A stretch of 64,000 nucleotides of DNA from Nocardia aurea (lineage in GTDB: Bacteria; Actinomycetota; Actinomycetes; Mycobacteriales; Mycobacteriaceae), in NCBI RefSeq assembly GCF_003123685.1, contig NZ_QCYJ01000020.1, positions 468,347 through 532,346 on the forward strand, written 5' to 3'. The position numbers and the translations under genes are program-made. Under the pieces are notes generated by a model. It made no database searches. It was not told the origin of the DNA and was given only the letters and a program-made list of their open reading frames with translations. This document shows, in pieces, positions 16,015 to 25,236 of the stretch. How positions within the stretch are numbered: the stretch's first letter is position 1; each line of letters opens with the position of its first letter.

Positions 16015-19000
16015 ATGACCGACCTCACCGATCGCGCACCGATTCCCACCACCGACGACCTGGCCGACCGCTACCGCGTCGGCGCGAGCACGACCGTCCT
16101 CACCGGTGTCCAGGCGATCGCCAGGCAGTTGGTCGAACAGCACGTGCGCGATCTGCGTGCCGGGCGTCGCACCGGGACCTTCGTGTCCGGCTATCAGGGC
16201 AGCCCGCTCGGCGGTGTGGACACACTGCTGGCGGGCATGCCCGAGGTGCTCGCCGAACACGACATCGCCTTCACCCCCGGACTCAACGAGGAACTGGCCG
16301 CGACGTCGGTTTTCGGCAGCCAGGCCGTGCTGCCCGGCGATGTCGCGACACACGACGGCGTGATCGGCGTCTGGTACGGGAAGGGACCGGGGCTCGACCG
16401 CGCCACCGACGCGCTGCGCCACGCGAACATCTACGGCGCGAACCCGCACGGCGGCATGCTGCTGCTGGTCGGTGACGATCCCGCGGCGAAATCCTCGACG
16501 GTGCCGGTGGCCAGCGAACGCTCATTGGCCGCGATGCATATCCCGGTGCTGTTCCCGCGCAATGCCCGCGAGGTGATCACCATGGGATTGCACGGGGTCG
16601 CGCTGTCGCGGGCGAGCGGCTGTGCCGTCGCGCTGAAGATCGTGGCCGATGTCGCCGACGGCGCGTGGACCGTGGACGGGTCGGTGGGCGATATCGACAT
16701 CGTCGTCCCCGACATCACTCGCGACGGACACCCGTTCACCTACCTCCAGCGTCCGATGGCGGCCCCCGCGGCCAGTGTCGCCGCGGAGGCCGATCTGCTC
16801 GGCCCGCGCTGGGAACTGGTGCGGGCCTACGGCGCGCGCAACGATCTGGACGTCATCGAGGTCGATCCGATCGACGCCACGGTCGGCATCGTCGCGGCGG
16901 GAACCACCTTCGACGCGGTCCGCCAGGCCCTGCTCGATCTCGGCGCCGACGACGCGGCACTGCGCCGCGCGGGCATCCGGTTGCTCCGTATCGGTATGCC
17001 CTATCCCCTCGGCCCGGAACGGGTCGGGGAATTCGCGGCCGGATTGAACTGTCTGATCGTGGTCGAGGAGAAGTCCGCCTTCCTCGAGTCCCAGATCCGC
17101 GACATCCTCTACGGCACCGCGGCACCGCCGCGCGTCATCGGAAAATACGACGGCGACCTGCCGCTGTTCCCCCTCGACGGCGAACTCACCGCGGCCCGGA
17201 TCATCGCGCCGCTGCGCCGGGCGCTGGCCGGTCGGCTGGAGATGAAACGTCCACTGCCGCCGCCGCTCACCCTGTCGGTCCTGCCCGCCCAGCGCACCGC
17301 CTACTTCTGTAGCGGCTGCCCGCACAACCGGTCCACCGTGGTCCCGGACGGCTCGCTGGCCGGTGGCGGGATCGGCTGTCACACCCTGGTGACGATGTCG
17401 GGCCGCGCCGACAACCAGGTGCTCGGACTGACGCAGATGGGCGGCGAGGGCGCGCAGTGGATCGGACAGGCCCCGTTCACCGGTATCTCGCACCTGTTCC
17501 AGAACCTCGGCGACGGAACGTATTTCCACTCCGGACAACTCGCCGTGCAGGCGTGTGTCGCCGCCGGGGTGAACATCACCTTCAAATTGCTGCACAACGA
17601 GGTCGTCGCGATGACCGGCGCGCAGCACGCGCAGGGCGCGCTCACCGTCCCCGCGCTGACGCACCGGCTCGCCGTCGACGGCGTCCGCCGGATCGTCGTC
17701 TGCACCGACGACCCGTCCAGGTATCGCGCGCGCGATCTGGCGCCGGGAACGCTGCTGCGACATCGCGACCAGCTCGACGAGGTCCAGCGGACACTGCGCG
17801 AGATCCCGGGTGTCACGGTGCTGATCTACGACCAGCACTGTGCCGCCGACGCGCGCCGCGGCCGCAAGCGCGGCACCATGCCCGCCCGGCGGACCAGGGT
17901 CGTCATCAACGAGGCGGTGTGCGAGGGCTGCGGTGATTGCGGCGTCAAGAGCAACTGCCTGTCGGTCCAGCCGGTCGACACCGAATTCGGTCGCAAGACG
18001 CGCATCGACCAGACCTCGTGCAATACCGACTACAGCTGTATGGACGGTGATTGCCCGTCGTTCGTCACGGTGGAACTGCCCGAACCCGGGCGCGCGAAAC
18101 AGCGGCGTCGCGACCGGCAGGATCCGCCGCCGCTGCCGGAGGTGGTGCGTGACGTACCCACCACCACCCAGAACGTCTTCCTCGCCGGGATCGGCGGCAC
18201 CGGCATCGTCACCGTGAACCAGGTGCTCGCGACCGCGGCCCTGCGCGCCGGATACGAGGTGGCGACCCTCGACCAGACCGGGCTGAGTCAGAAGGCGGGA
18301 CCGGTCGTCGCCCATCTGCGATTCGCGGCGGGACCGCTGGAACCGGCGAATCGGCTCACCCCCGGTTCGGCCGATTGCGTGCTCGCTTTCGACCTGCTTT
18401 CCGCCGCGGACCCCAGGAATCCGGTCTACGGGTCGGCGGCGACCACCGTGTCGGTCGCCTCCACCGGTCGCACGCCGACCGGGCCCATGATCTACGACAC
18501 CGGCGTCGCCTACCCCGACACCGGTGAACTGCTCGCCCGGCTCGGCGCGGTCTCGCTGACGCTGCGTTCCTTCGACGCGCTCGCCGCCGCCGAGACGCTG
18601 TTCGGCGATACCGCCGCCGCCAATTTCCTGCTCGTCGGCGCGGCGTACCAGCTCGGTGGACTTCGGTTGCCCGCCACCGCGATCGAGGAGGCCATCGGCA
18701 TCAACGGCGTCGCGGTGAGCACGAATATCGCCGCGTTCCGCTGGGGCCGCGTGGCGGTGGAACGGCCGGTGGAATTCGCGGCGGCGACGGCGGCTCGACC
18801 GTCGCGCCGCACCCAGATCGCCGTCCCCGCGCCGCTGCTCGACGGGTTCACCGCCACCGGGGAGACCCGCCGTCGGGCCGAGTTGCGCGCCGGAGAGCTG
18901 ATCGGATTCCAGAATGTCCACCTCGCGCGGCGCTACCTGGGTGTCGTCGACCATGTCTGGCGGGCGCAGCGATCGGTCACCGAGCGCACCGAATTCAGCG

Positions 19001-19482
19001 AGGCGGTGGCGGCGGGTCTGTACCGGTTCAGCGCGTACAAGGACGAATACGAGGTGGCCCGCCGCCTCATCGATCCGGAATTCCGGGCCGAGGTCGGCGA
19101 ACGTGTTCCCGACGGCGCGAAACTCACCTATCGCCTGCATCCGCCGATCCTGCGCGCGATGGGCAGGCGCACCAAGATCGGCATCGGACCGCGCGGCCAC
19201 TTCGCCCTGCGGGCACTGGCCGTGGGGAAGCGGTTGCGCGGCACCCCCTTCGATCCGTTCGGCTACGCGCGCGTGCGCCGGGTGGAACGGGAACTGCTCG
19301 CGCACTACACCGCGATGGTGACCGCACTCGCCGACGAACTCACCCCGGCGAACTACGACCGCGCGGTACGGGCCGCGGCACTGGCCGAGACCGTCCGCGG
19401 CTACGAGGACGTCAAACTCGCCGCGGTCGCCCGGTACCGCGACGGTCTGCGCGACCTCGGGATCGCCCCGCCGCGGGTCTGA
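16015..19482 (+). CDS. Indolepyruvate ferredoxin oxidoreductase family protein (fused subunits)
   Basis: A 1155-residue 2-oxoacid:ferredoxin oxidoreductase with alpha, TPP and gamma domains in one chain. In order: a pyrimidine-binding domain (about 30-380, FVSGYQGSPLGGVDTLLAG), the cysteine pair YFCSGCPHN (about 430), a TPP-binding domain with GEGAQWIG (about 480-600), a ferredoxin-like cluster CEGCGDCGVKSNC (about 635) and a second cysteine set CNTDYSCMDGDC, then a gamma domain from about 720 (LAGIGGTGIVTVNQVL). It should convert aryl pyruvates from aromatic amino acids, or related 2-oxoacids, to acyl-CoA with reduction of ferredoxin. The ATG has GGTGG upstream; an in-frame open stretch 375 codons further up is antisense to the sirtuin gene. 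Confidence 0.9.
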   Translation: MTDLTDRAPIPTTDDLADRYRVGASTTVLTGVQAIARQLVEQHVRDLRAGRRTGTFVSGYQGSPLGGVDTLLAGMPEVLAEHDIAFTPGLNEELAATSVFGSQAVLPGDVATHDGVIGVWYGKGPGLDRATDALRHANIYGANPHGGMLLLVGDDPAAKSSTVPVASERSLAAMHIPVLFPRNAREVITMGLHGVALSRASGCAVALKIVADVADGAWTVDGSVGDIDIVVPDITRDGHPFTYLQRPMAAPAASVAAEADLLGPRWELVRAYGARNDLDVIEVDPIDATVGIVAAGTTFDAVRQALLDLGADDAALRRAGIRLLRIGMPYPLGPERVGEFAAGLNCLIVVEEKSAFLESQIRDILYGTAAPPRVIGKYDGDLPLFPLDGELTAARIIAPLRRALAGRLEMKRPLPPPLTLSVLPAQRTAYFCSGCPHNRSTVVPDGSLAGGGIGCHTLVTMSGRADNQVLGLTQMGGEGAQWIGQAPFTGISHLFQNLGDGTYFHSGQLAVQACVAAGVNITFKLLHNEVVAMTGAQHAQGALTVPALTHRLAVDGVRRIVVCTDDPSRYRARDLAPGTLLRHRDQLDEVQRTLREIPGVTVLIYDQHCAADARRGRKRGTMPARRTRVVINEAVCEGCGDCGVKSNCLSVQPVDTEFGRKTRIDQTSCNTDYSCMDGDCPSFVTVELPEPGRAKQRRRDRQDPPPLPEVVRDVPTTTQNVFLAGIGGTGIVTVNQVLATAALRAGYEVATLDQTGLSQKAGPVVAHLRFAAGPLEPANRLTPGSADCVLAFDLLSAADPRNPVYGSAATTVSVASTGRTPTGPMIYDTGVAYPDTGELLARLGAVSLTLRSFDALAAAETLFGDTAAANFLLVGAAYQLGGLRLPATAIEEAIGINGVAVSTNIAAFRWGRVAVERPVEFAAATAARPSRRTQIAVPAPLLDGFTATGETRRRAELRAGELIGFQNVHLARRYLGVVDHVWRAQRSVTERTEFSEAVAAGLYRFSAYKDEYEVARRLIDPEFRAEVGERVPDGAKLTYRLHPPILRAMGRRTKIGIGPRGHFALRALAVGKRLRGTPFDPFGYARVRRVERELLAHYTAMVTALADELTPANYDRAVRAAALAETVRGYEDVKLAAVARYRDGLRDLGIAPPRV

Positions 19483-19494
19483 GCCGAAGCGCGG

Positions 19495-20754
19495 TCATCC
19501 CGCGCAGATGGATCCGACCGCCTCGGTGAGCACGGTAAGCCCGTGGTCGATCTCGTCGTCGGAGACGGTCAGCGGCGGCATCAGTTTGATGACCTCGTCC
19601 TCCGACCCCGAGGTCTCGACCAGCAGTCCGCGCTCGAAGGCGATCCTGCACACCTTCGCGGCCCGCGACGCCTCCTCGAAGACGAGACCGTGCACCAGTC
19701 CGCGCCCCCTGGTGGAAAGACCGCTGTGCGCGCCCGCCACATCGGCCAGCGCGGCACGCACCCGTTCCCCCTTGGCGAGGGTCGAGGATTCCAGCGCACC
19801 GTCGGACCAGTAGTGCTCCAGCGCGACCCGCGCGGTGACGAAGGCCGCGTTGTTACCGCGGAAGGTTCCGTTGTGCTCGCCGGGCGTCCACTGGTCCAGT
19901 TCGGGCCGGAACAGCACCAGCGCCATCGGCAACCCGTAGCCGCCGATCGACTTGGACAGTGTGACGATATCCGGGGTGATTCCGGCGACTTCGAACGAGA
20001 AGAACGGCCCGGTACGTCCGCACCCCATCTGCACGTCGTCGACGATCAGCAGAATTCCGCGCGCCGAGCACAGTTCGGCGAGGCTGCGCAGCCAGTCGGC
20101 GCGAGCGACGTTCACCCCGCCCTCGCCCTGCACCGTCTCCACGATGACCGCAGCGGGTTTGTCCAGGCCGGAGGAGGAGTCGTCCAGGGCACGGCGCATC
20201 CATCGCAATTCGGATTCGTCGCCGAGGTAGCCGTCGTAGGGCATCGACGCCACGTGGACCAGCGGCACCCCCGCGCCCGCGCGTTTGGCCGCGTTGCCCG
20301 TCACCGCGAGCGCGCCGAGGGACATGCCGTGGAAGGCGTTGGTGAAATTGAGGACCGACTGCCGCCCGGTGATCTTGCGCGCCAGTTTGAGCGCGGCCTC
20401 GACGGCGTTGGCGCCGGTCGGGCCGGGGAATTGGACCTTGTAGTCCAGGCCGCGCGGCGCGAGGACCAGGTCGCGCAGCGATTCGAGCAGGGCGCGTTTG
20501 GCGACGGTCGACATGTCGAGCGCGTGCGTGATGCCGTCGGCCATGATGTAGTCGATCAGCGCCCGCTTCATGACCGGGTTGTTGTGCCCGTAGTTCAGCG
20601 AGCCCGCTCCCGCGAAGAAATCCAGGTAGTCGCGACCCTGTTCGTCACGCAACCAACTGCCGCTGGCGGTGTCGAAAACGGTGGGCCAGGATCTGCAGTA
20701 ACCGCGAACATTCGATTCGAGTGTTTCGAAAACGGCCATCTCGGCGACAGTCAT
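19495..20754 (-). CDS. ectB: Diaminobutyrate--2-oxoglutarate transaminase (EctB-type), orphan
   Basis: A 419-residue class III PLP aminotransferase. The N terminus (VFETLESNVRGYCRSWPTVF) and FPGPTGANAVEAALKLARK are diagnostic of EctB, which makes L-2,4-diaminobutyrate from aspartate semialdehyde. The PLP lysine is in TLSKSIGGYGLPMA (near 265) and the cofactor Asp in LIVDDVQMGCGRTG. AGGAAGGG precedes the ATG. EctB normally sits in ectABC(D); no ectA, ectC or ectD lies beside this copy, which is flanked by the convergent oxidoreductase and a divergent ABC exporter. It may serve a separate diaminobutyrate need (siderophore, peptide) or depend on distant ect genes. Confidence 0.88.
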   Translation of the reverse strand: MTVAEMAVFETLESNVRGYCRSWPTVFDTASGSWLRDEQGRDYLDFFAGAGSLNYGHNNPVMKRALIDYIMADGITHALDMSTVAKRALLESLRDLVLAPRGLDYKVQFPGPTGANAVEAALKLARKITGRQSVLNFTNAFHGMSLGALAVTGNAAKRAGAGVPLVHVASMPYDGYLGDESELRWMRRALDDSSSGLDKPAAVIVETVQGEGGVNVARADWLRSLAELCSARGILLIVDDVQMGCGRTGPFFSFEVAGITPDIVTLSKSIGGYGLPMALVLFRPELDQWTPGEHNGTFRGNNAAFVTARVALEHYWSDGALESSTLAKGERVRAALADVAGAHSGLSTRGRGLVHGLVFEEASRAAKVCRIAFERGLLVETSGSEDEVIKLMPPLTVSDDEIDHGLTVLTEAVGSICAG

Positions 20755-20838
20755 CGGCGACCCTTCCTGTCGTGACGAGCGGTTTGTGCCTTGTCAGAGC
20801 GGCGGGGGCGCCAATCTGAAGTGACTGTGTTTCTAACA

Positions 20839-20850
20839 CTGACGCGTCAG
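20839..20850. promoter_or_regulatory. Palindrome CTGACGCGTCAG between ectB and ABC exporter
   Basis: A perfect 12-bp palindrome extended outward as ACA...GTGT, 85 bases before ectB and 110 before the permease gene. Just beside it GTGTTTCTAACAC (20827-20839) is a second dyad. The shape fits a TetR-family operator; no regulator gene is adjacent. Confidence 0.4.
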
Positions 20851-20960
20851 GTGTGCAGCAGTTTTCGAAAAGACGCGCGGAATCCTTCCGCGTGTCCGCG
20901 TCGCCGCACTAGAGTTGACTCCTTGTGCGCGGCGGTGCTGAGGGGGTGGAATGGCTTGCC

Positions 20961-21779
20961 GTGGCCATGCGCGCCCGGCGAACGGCGCGGGTGTACCAAC
21001 AACTCGCCGTCGCCGGATTCCGCCGCCAGTCCCAATACAAGTTGGCGATGTTCGCCGGCCTGTTCACCAATTGCGTGTTCGGGCTGGTCCGTGCTGCGGT
21101 GATGGTGGCGGCCGTACGGGCCGCGGGCGATTTCGGCGGTTACGACGAAGGCTCGATCGGCGCCTACGTCTGGCTGTCACAAGCCCTGCTCGGCGCGATG
21201 CAATTCATGGGTCCGCCACTGGAATTGGTGGACCGGGTCAAGAACGGCGATATCGCGGTCGACTTCCTGCGCCCGGTCGACGTTCAACTGTCCTATCTCG
21301 CCACCGATCTCGGACGGGCCGCATGCACATTGATCCCCCGGGGCATACCGAGCGTCGTCTTCGGCTATCTCACTTTCGGACTCGCGATGCCGCATTCGCC
21401 ATGGCCGTATCTGCTCGGCGCGATCTCGGTGTTACTCGCGGTGGCCCTGTCGTTCCTGTCGTTATTCGCTGTTGGCCTGATCGGTTTCTGGGTGGTGGAG
21501 ACCCGTGGCATACGGGTGCTATACCAGATTTGCGGCACGTTTCTGGCCGGGCTGTTCGTGCCGGTCCACATGTTCCCGGAATGGCTGCGCACCCTCGCGC
21601 ACGCCACCCCGTTCCCCTCGATCCTGCAGGCGCCGATCGATATCCTCTCCGGTCGCGTCCTCGACTCGGAGGCGATCGGGGTCGTTGCCACGCAGGTGGT
21701 TTGGGTGGTGCTGATCGGCATCGCGGGTCGGATACTACTGGCGGCGGGCCGCCGCAGGCTGGAGGTGCAGGGTGGCTGA
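20961..21779 (+). CDS. ABC-2 family permease (DUF990/COG4587-type), subunit 1
   Basis: A 272-residue permease with six predicted helices; the conserved ALLGAMQFMGPPLELVDRVKNGDIAVDFLRPVD segment and FWVVETRGIRVLYQICGTFLAGLFVP mark the DUF990 family of ABC-2 exporters that work with a second, related permease and a COG4586 ATPase. The GTG at 20961 (or ATG at 20967) lies downstream of AGGGGG and removes an upstream stretch with no hydrophobic or conserved content. The gene overlaps the next permease by 8 bases. Substrate unknown; relatives have been linked to drug or viologen export. Confidence 0.8.
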   Translation: MAMRARRTARVYQQLAVAGFRRQSQYKLAMFAGLFTNCVFGLVRAAVMVAAVRAAGDFGGYDEGSIGAYVWLSQALLGAMQFMGPPLELVDRVKNGDIAVDFLRPVDVQLSYLATDLGRAACTLIPRGIPSVVFGYLTFGLAMPHSPWPYLLGAISVLLAVALSFLSLFAVGLIGFWVVETRGIRVLYQICGTFLAGLFVPVHMFPEWLRTLAHATPFPSILQAPIDILSGRVLDSEAIGVVATQVVWVVLIGIAGRILLAAGRRRLEVQGG

Positions 21780-22605
21780 ACTTCCGCTGGTGAGTACACC
21801 GGCAGGCACCCTCCTCACCCCGTACATCGCGGTGCTGCGCTCACGCATGCGCGCCCAGCAGTCCTACAGATTGTCCTTCGCCAGTGAGGTTTTCAGCGCT
21901 TTCCTGATCGGGCTGATCGAATTCGCCGAAGTCTGGGTCATCTTCCACACCGTGAAAGTGCTCGGCGGCCTCGATCTCGATGCTGCGCTGCTGCTTTTCG
22001 GCCTGAGCAACACCACCTTCGCGCTGGCACAGGTCATGGTCGGCCACCTCGATTCCCTGCCGACGCTGATCCGGCTCGGCACCCTCGACGCCTTCCACCT
22101 GCGCCCGCAACCGCTGCTGCTGCAACTCATCACCAGCGATATCTCCTTGCGCCGCCTCGCGCGCGCCGCCGTCGCGATCGCGGTGCTGACACTCGGGCTG
22201 ATGCGCAACGATATCGACTGGGGGCCTGCCGCTGTCGTCCTTCTCGCGATCACCCTGATCGGCGGGATCCTGATCTTCGGCGGGATCTTCGTCTGCGCGG
22301 CCGGACTGCAATTCTTCCTGATCGACGGCGCCGAACTGACGAACAGCTTCACCTACGGTGGCTCGTTCGCGGCGATGCAACCCGCCTCGGTCTTCCCCCC
22401 GCCGCTGAAAATCCTTTTCGGGTTCGCCATCCCGGTGTCGTTCACGGCGTATCTGCCGACCATCTGCCTGCTCGGACTACCCGGTCCACCACTGCTGCCG
22501 TCCTGGCTGGCCTGGTGGACCCCGGTCGCGACGATATGGGTTTGGCTGCTCGCACTCTGCTTGTGGCGAATCGGTACTCGGCACTACCAGGGAGGCGGCG
22601 GGTAA
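21772..22605 (+). CDS. ABC-2 family permease (DUF990/COG3694-type), subunit 2
   Basis: A 277-residue permease, paralogous to the preceding one. After MAELPLVSTPAGTLLTPYIAVLRSRMRAQQSYR come six helices with the family segment MVGHLDSLPTLIRLGTLDAFHLRPQPLLLQ and, near the end, PPPLKILFGFAIPVSFTAYLP. Its GTG overlaps the end of subunit 1 by 8 bases and it ends two bases before the ATPase start, so the three are one tightly coupled operon forming a heterodimeric exporter. Confidence 0.82.
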   Translation: MAELPLVSTPAGTLLTPYIAVLRSRMRAQQSYRLSFASEVFSAFLIGLIEFAEVWVIFHTVKVLGGLDLDAALLLFGLSNTTFALAQVMVGHLDSLPTLIRLGTLDAFHLRPQPLLLQLITSDISLRRLARAAVAIAVLTLGLMRNDIDWGPAAVVLLAITLIGGILIFGGIFVCAAGLQFFLIDGAELTNSFTYGGSFAAMQPASVFPPPLKILFGFAIPVSFTAYLPTICLLGLPGPPLLPSWLAWWTPVATIWVWLLALCLWRIGTRHYQGGGG

Positions 22606-22607
22606 GC

Positions 22608-23600
22608 GTGGCGGCCAGCGACTTATCGGACACGATCATCGATATCGAGAATCTGACAAGGGAATTCACCCTCTATCGCCGGAACGGCAAGAAATGGCGC
22701 CGTACCCGCGACACCCTCACCGCCGTCGACGGCATGACCTTCCGGATCGAACGCGGCGCCGCCGTCGGCTATATCGGAGCCAACGGCGCGGGCAAATCCA
22801 CCACCATCAAGATGCTGACCGGAATCCTGGTGCCGACGTCGGGCAGTGTGCGCACCTGCGGATTGGAACCGGTGCGTCAGCGGCGCAGACTCGCCTCGCG
22901 TATCGGCGTCGTGTTCGGGCAGCGGTCCCAATTGTGGTGGGATCTGCCACTGCGCGAATCCTTTTCGATCTTGGCCGCCATCCACCGGCTCGACCCGGAC
23001 ATCACGCGCAAACGCACCTACGAGCTGGTCGAACAGCTGGAAATGGCCGAAACGCTCGATACGCCGGTGCGGCAACTGTCGCTCGGGCAGCGGATGCGGG
23101 CCGAGGTCGCCGCGGCCCTGCTGCACTCACCGGAATTGGTGATCCTGGACGAACCGACCATCGGTCTGGATGTGCTGTCCAAGCAGCGACTACGTGAATT
23201 CCTGCGCGCGGAGCGGGTGGACCGGGGCACCACGCTGCTGCTCACCACCCACGATATGGGCGATATCGAGCGGCTGTGCGATCGCGTCCTCGTGGTCGAC
23301 CACGGCAGCCTGGTCTACGACGGTTCGCTACCCGGTCTCGGCGCGACGGTCGGCGCGCGCCGCGTACTCGTCGTCGACCTCGCCGAGCCGACCCCCGACC
23401 TGCTCGACCTGCCATGCGATGCGGAATTGCTCACCAGCGAAGGCGACGGGATGCGACAACGATTGGCCTTCGACGCGGAGAAGACGACAGCCGCGCGATT
23501 ACTCGCCGCGGTCTCGGACCGGGCCCAGGTACGGGATCTGTCCATCGAAGAACCCGAAATCGAGGATATCGTCCGGCGGATATACGAATCCGCCCGCTGA
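22608..23600 (+). CDS. ABC transporter ATP-binding protein (COG4586-type)
   Basis: A 330-residue ATPase for the two permeases upstream. Walker A is GANGAGKSTT, the signature LSLGQRMR, Walker B LVILDEPTIGLD, switch His in TTHDMGDIERL. The family-typical insertion YRRNGKKWRRTRD precedes the core and the segment VFGQRSQLWWDLP follows Walker A; both are marks of COG4586. The GTG at 22608 has GGAGG 12 bases upstream; a longer frame runs back into the permease gene in another reading frame. Transcription probably ends at a hairpin spanning the stop codon. Confidence 0.88.
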   Translation: MAASDLSDTIIDIENLTREFTLYRRNGKKWRRTRDTLTAVDGMTFRIERGAAVGYIGANGAGKSTTIKMLTGILVPTSGSVRTCGLEPVRQRRRLASRIGVVFGQRSQLWWDLPLRESFSILAAIHRLDPDITRKRTYELVEQLEMAETLDTPVRQLSLGQRMRAEVAAALLHSPELVILDEPTIGLDVLSKQRLREFLRAERVDRGTTLLLTTHDMGDIERLCDRVLVVDHGSLVYDGSLPGLGATVGARRVLVVDLAEPTPDLLDLPCDAELLTSEGDGMRQRLAFDAEKTTAARLLAAVSDRAQVRDLSIEEPEIEDIVRRIYESAR

Positions 23601-23618
23601 CGGCGTCAGCGGGCGGAT
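23588..23618. terminator. Hairpin terminator between convergent genes
   Basis: ATCCGCCCGCTGAC / GTCAGCGGGCGGAT, a perfect 14-bp stem with a 3-nt loop that includes the stop codon of the ATPase gene; it can serve both this operon and the convergent DUF4389 gene. Confidence 0.7.
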
Positions 23619-23643
23619 CGGCACTGTCACTCCGGGGCGGGAA

Positions 23644-24312
23644 TCAGGGTTCGCGCGGCCCCTGGTCGAGCCGGAACGGCGGATATTCGTCGCGCAGCAA
23701 ACCGGCGTAGACCGATACGCGCAGCAGCCATCGGTTGACACCCGTCGAGAAATCGAAAAGCCCCTTCGGATAGACGCCGGTGAACAGCAGACCGATCACC
23801 GCGAGCACCGCGAGCACTCCGAGCAGTGACGGCCAAGACACCGTGTAGTCGTCGGAGACGGTCGTGTATCCGCCGACGAAGACCATGGTCACCAGGTAGT
23901 GCGGAATGGCCAGCAACCACGACTTGACCAGGACCAATCCACGATGCAGCCGCTCGGGATAATCGACCTCGAGATCCGCGGGATAGTTCGGGTCGGAGGC
24001 GAGGGTGAACGGCGGATATCTATCCGTGCCGAGCGGCGACCAGGCATAGAAGCCGACGCGCCAGCCCCAGCGCAGCACACCGATCGAGTAATCGAAGAGC
24101 CCGCGCGGGTACTTCCCGGTGAACAGGATCGCGAAGAACGCGATCACGGTCACGACGAACCATCCGATATGCAGGAAGAACAGCACAATATAGTGCGGAA
24201 TGGCCAGTATCCATTTGACCAGCCACATCCATCGCGACAACGCGGGATCCAGATCCCCCCTGACGCGAACCGGATTCGCGGAACTGACCGGCTTCTCGAG
24301 TTCCATTTCCAT
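23644..24312 (-). CDS. DUF4389 membrane protein with internal duplication
   Basis: A 222-residue membrane protein with two DUF4389 units. The first (about 28-110) contains LVKWILAIPHYIVLFFL, GKYPRGLFDYSIGVLRWGWRV and RYPPFTL; the second (about 125-218) repeats them as LVKSWLLAIPHYLVTMVF, GVYPKGLFDFSTGVNRWLLRV and EYPPFRL. Four to five helices are predicted. Function unknown; the family is common in actinobacteria. The ATG at 24312 has GGAAGGAG at proper spacing. A monocistronic unit. Confidence 0.82.
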   Translation of the reverse strand: MEMELEKPVSSANPVRVRGDLDPALSRWMWLVKWILAIPHYIVLFFLHIGWFVVTVIAFFAILFTGKYPRGLFDYSIGVLRWGWRVGFYAWSPLGTDRYPPFTLASDPNYPADLEVDYPERLHRGLVLVKSWLLAIPHYLVTMVFVGGYTTVSDDYTVSWPSLLGVLAVLAVIGLLFTGVYPKGLFDFSTGVNRWLLRVSVYAGLLRDEYPPFRLDQGPREP

Positions 24313-24510
24313 GATCGACGCTCCTTCCGGGCTTCGATGCGGCGGCAAACCGTAGAACGATAGTCGGATTGTCCCGTATCGGAGAAATGTCCCGACCACG
24401 ATCCGATACCGACATGCCAACGATCGAAACGTCGTCATCGATATTTCCGAGGACTCCGGTCACTCGCGATGGATCACCGCCGAGTGCACGGATGTACGCC
24501 GCACAACCGG

Positions 24511-24906
24511 TCAGTCGGGGGCCTGATCGGTCGTCGAATACAGGCTCACCTCACCGCTTTCGCTCAGGAAGGCGTTGACCAGCATCACCCGATTGGCCGC
24601 GAGCTGTTCGCGGTCCGGCGCCGCGGTGGTGATATCGATCTGCGGAATCGTCGCCCAGTTCACCACGTACCGCTCGGGCGGACCGTCGTCGTCGGACAGC
24701 CGCGCCAGCCGGAAGACCGACACCGTCTTGCGTTCGATGAGGATGCGCACCACCTCGGCGATTCGCTCCGGGTCTTCCAGTGCGAACAGGAAGCCGAAAG
24801 TCAGCTCGGGTGAGGACACATAGGCGGGCACGAATACCGAGGCTAGCCGATCGCGGACCGGTCCGCAGCCGCCCCGCCGCCGGGATTGCCGCGCATGCGC
24901 TGGCAT
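24511..24906 (-). CDS. Conserved-looking hypothetical protein
   Basis: A 131-residue soluble protein I do not recognise. It starts MPAHARQSRRRGG, then has an alternating strand/helix pattern with TFGFLFALEDPERIAEVVRILIERKTVSVFRL and ends in an acidic tail (TTDQAPD). No signal peptide, helices spanning the membrane or catalytic motif. The ATG at 24906 is supported by GGGGGAG; an extension to 24993 is unsupported. Confidence 0.5.
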   Translation of the reverse strand: MPAHARQSRRRGGCGPVRDRLASVFVPAYVSSPELTFGFLFALEDPERIAEVVRILIERKTVSVFRLARLSDDDGPPERYVVNWATIPQIDITTAAPDREQLAANRVMLVNAFLSESGEVSLYSTTDQAPD

Positions 24907-25236
24907 TCGCTCCCCCGGAAACTCGCTACCGAAGCTCAGGAAATCCCGTCGACGTATCCGAATCGTAACGGACCATAACGATTTCCGCCGCACGCGAGAT
25001 TCTTACGGCATATGGTTGCGCGGCCGACGGCCGTCGCGCTTTCCTGAAAGAGTCCCGATATTCGGGCCGCCTTTCTCATCGCATCGTCGCGGATTTCCCG
25101 GTTGCTTCACCGTGCGGTGAACCGTGCGAGAGACGGCCCGCGCGGGACTACGCCGGAGCCGAGGGATCGCCCCTCCCCGAAATCTCCCTCGGCCCTGGCG
25201 TATCCATGCTCGGATCATCACCTCAGGGGCTGCGCC
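24907..25236. other. Divergent intergenic region
   Basis: About 330 bases between a hypothetical gene (minus) and the DUF4254 gene (plus). It should hold both promoters. I find no convincing operator, hairpin or RNA gene; frames crossing it are Arg/Ser-rich and judged spurious. Confidence 0.45.
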
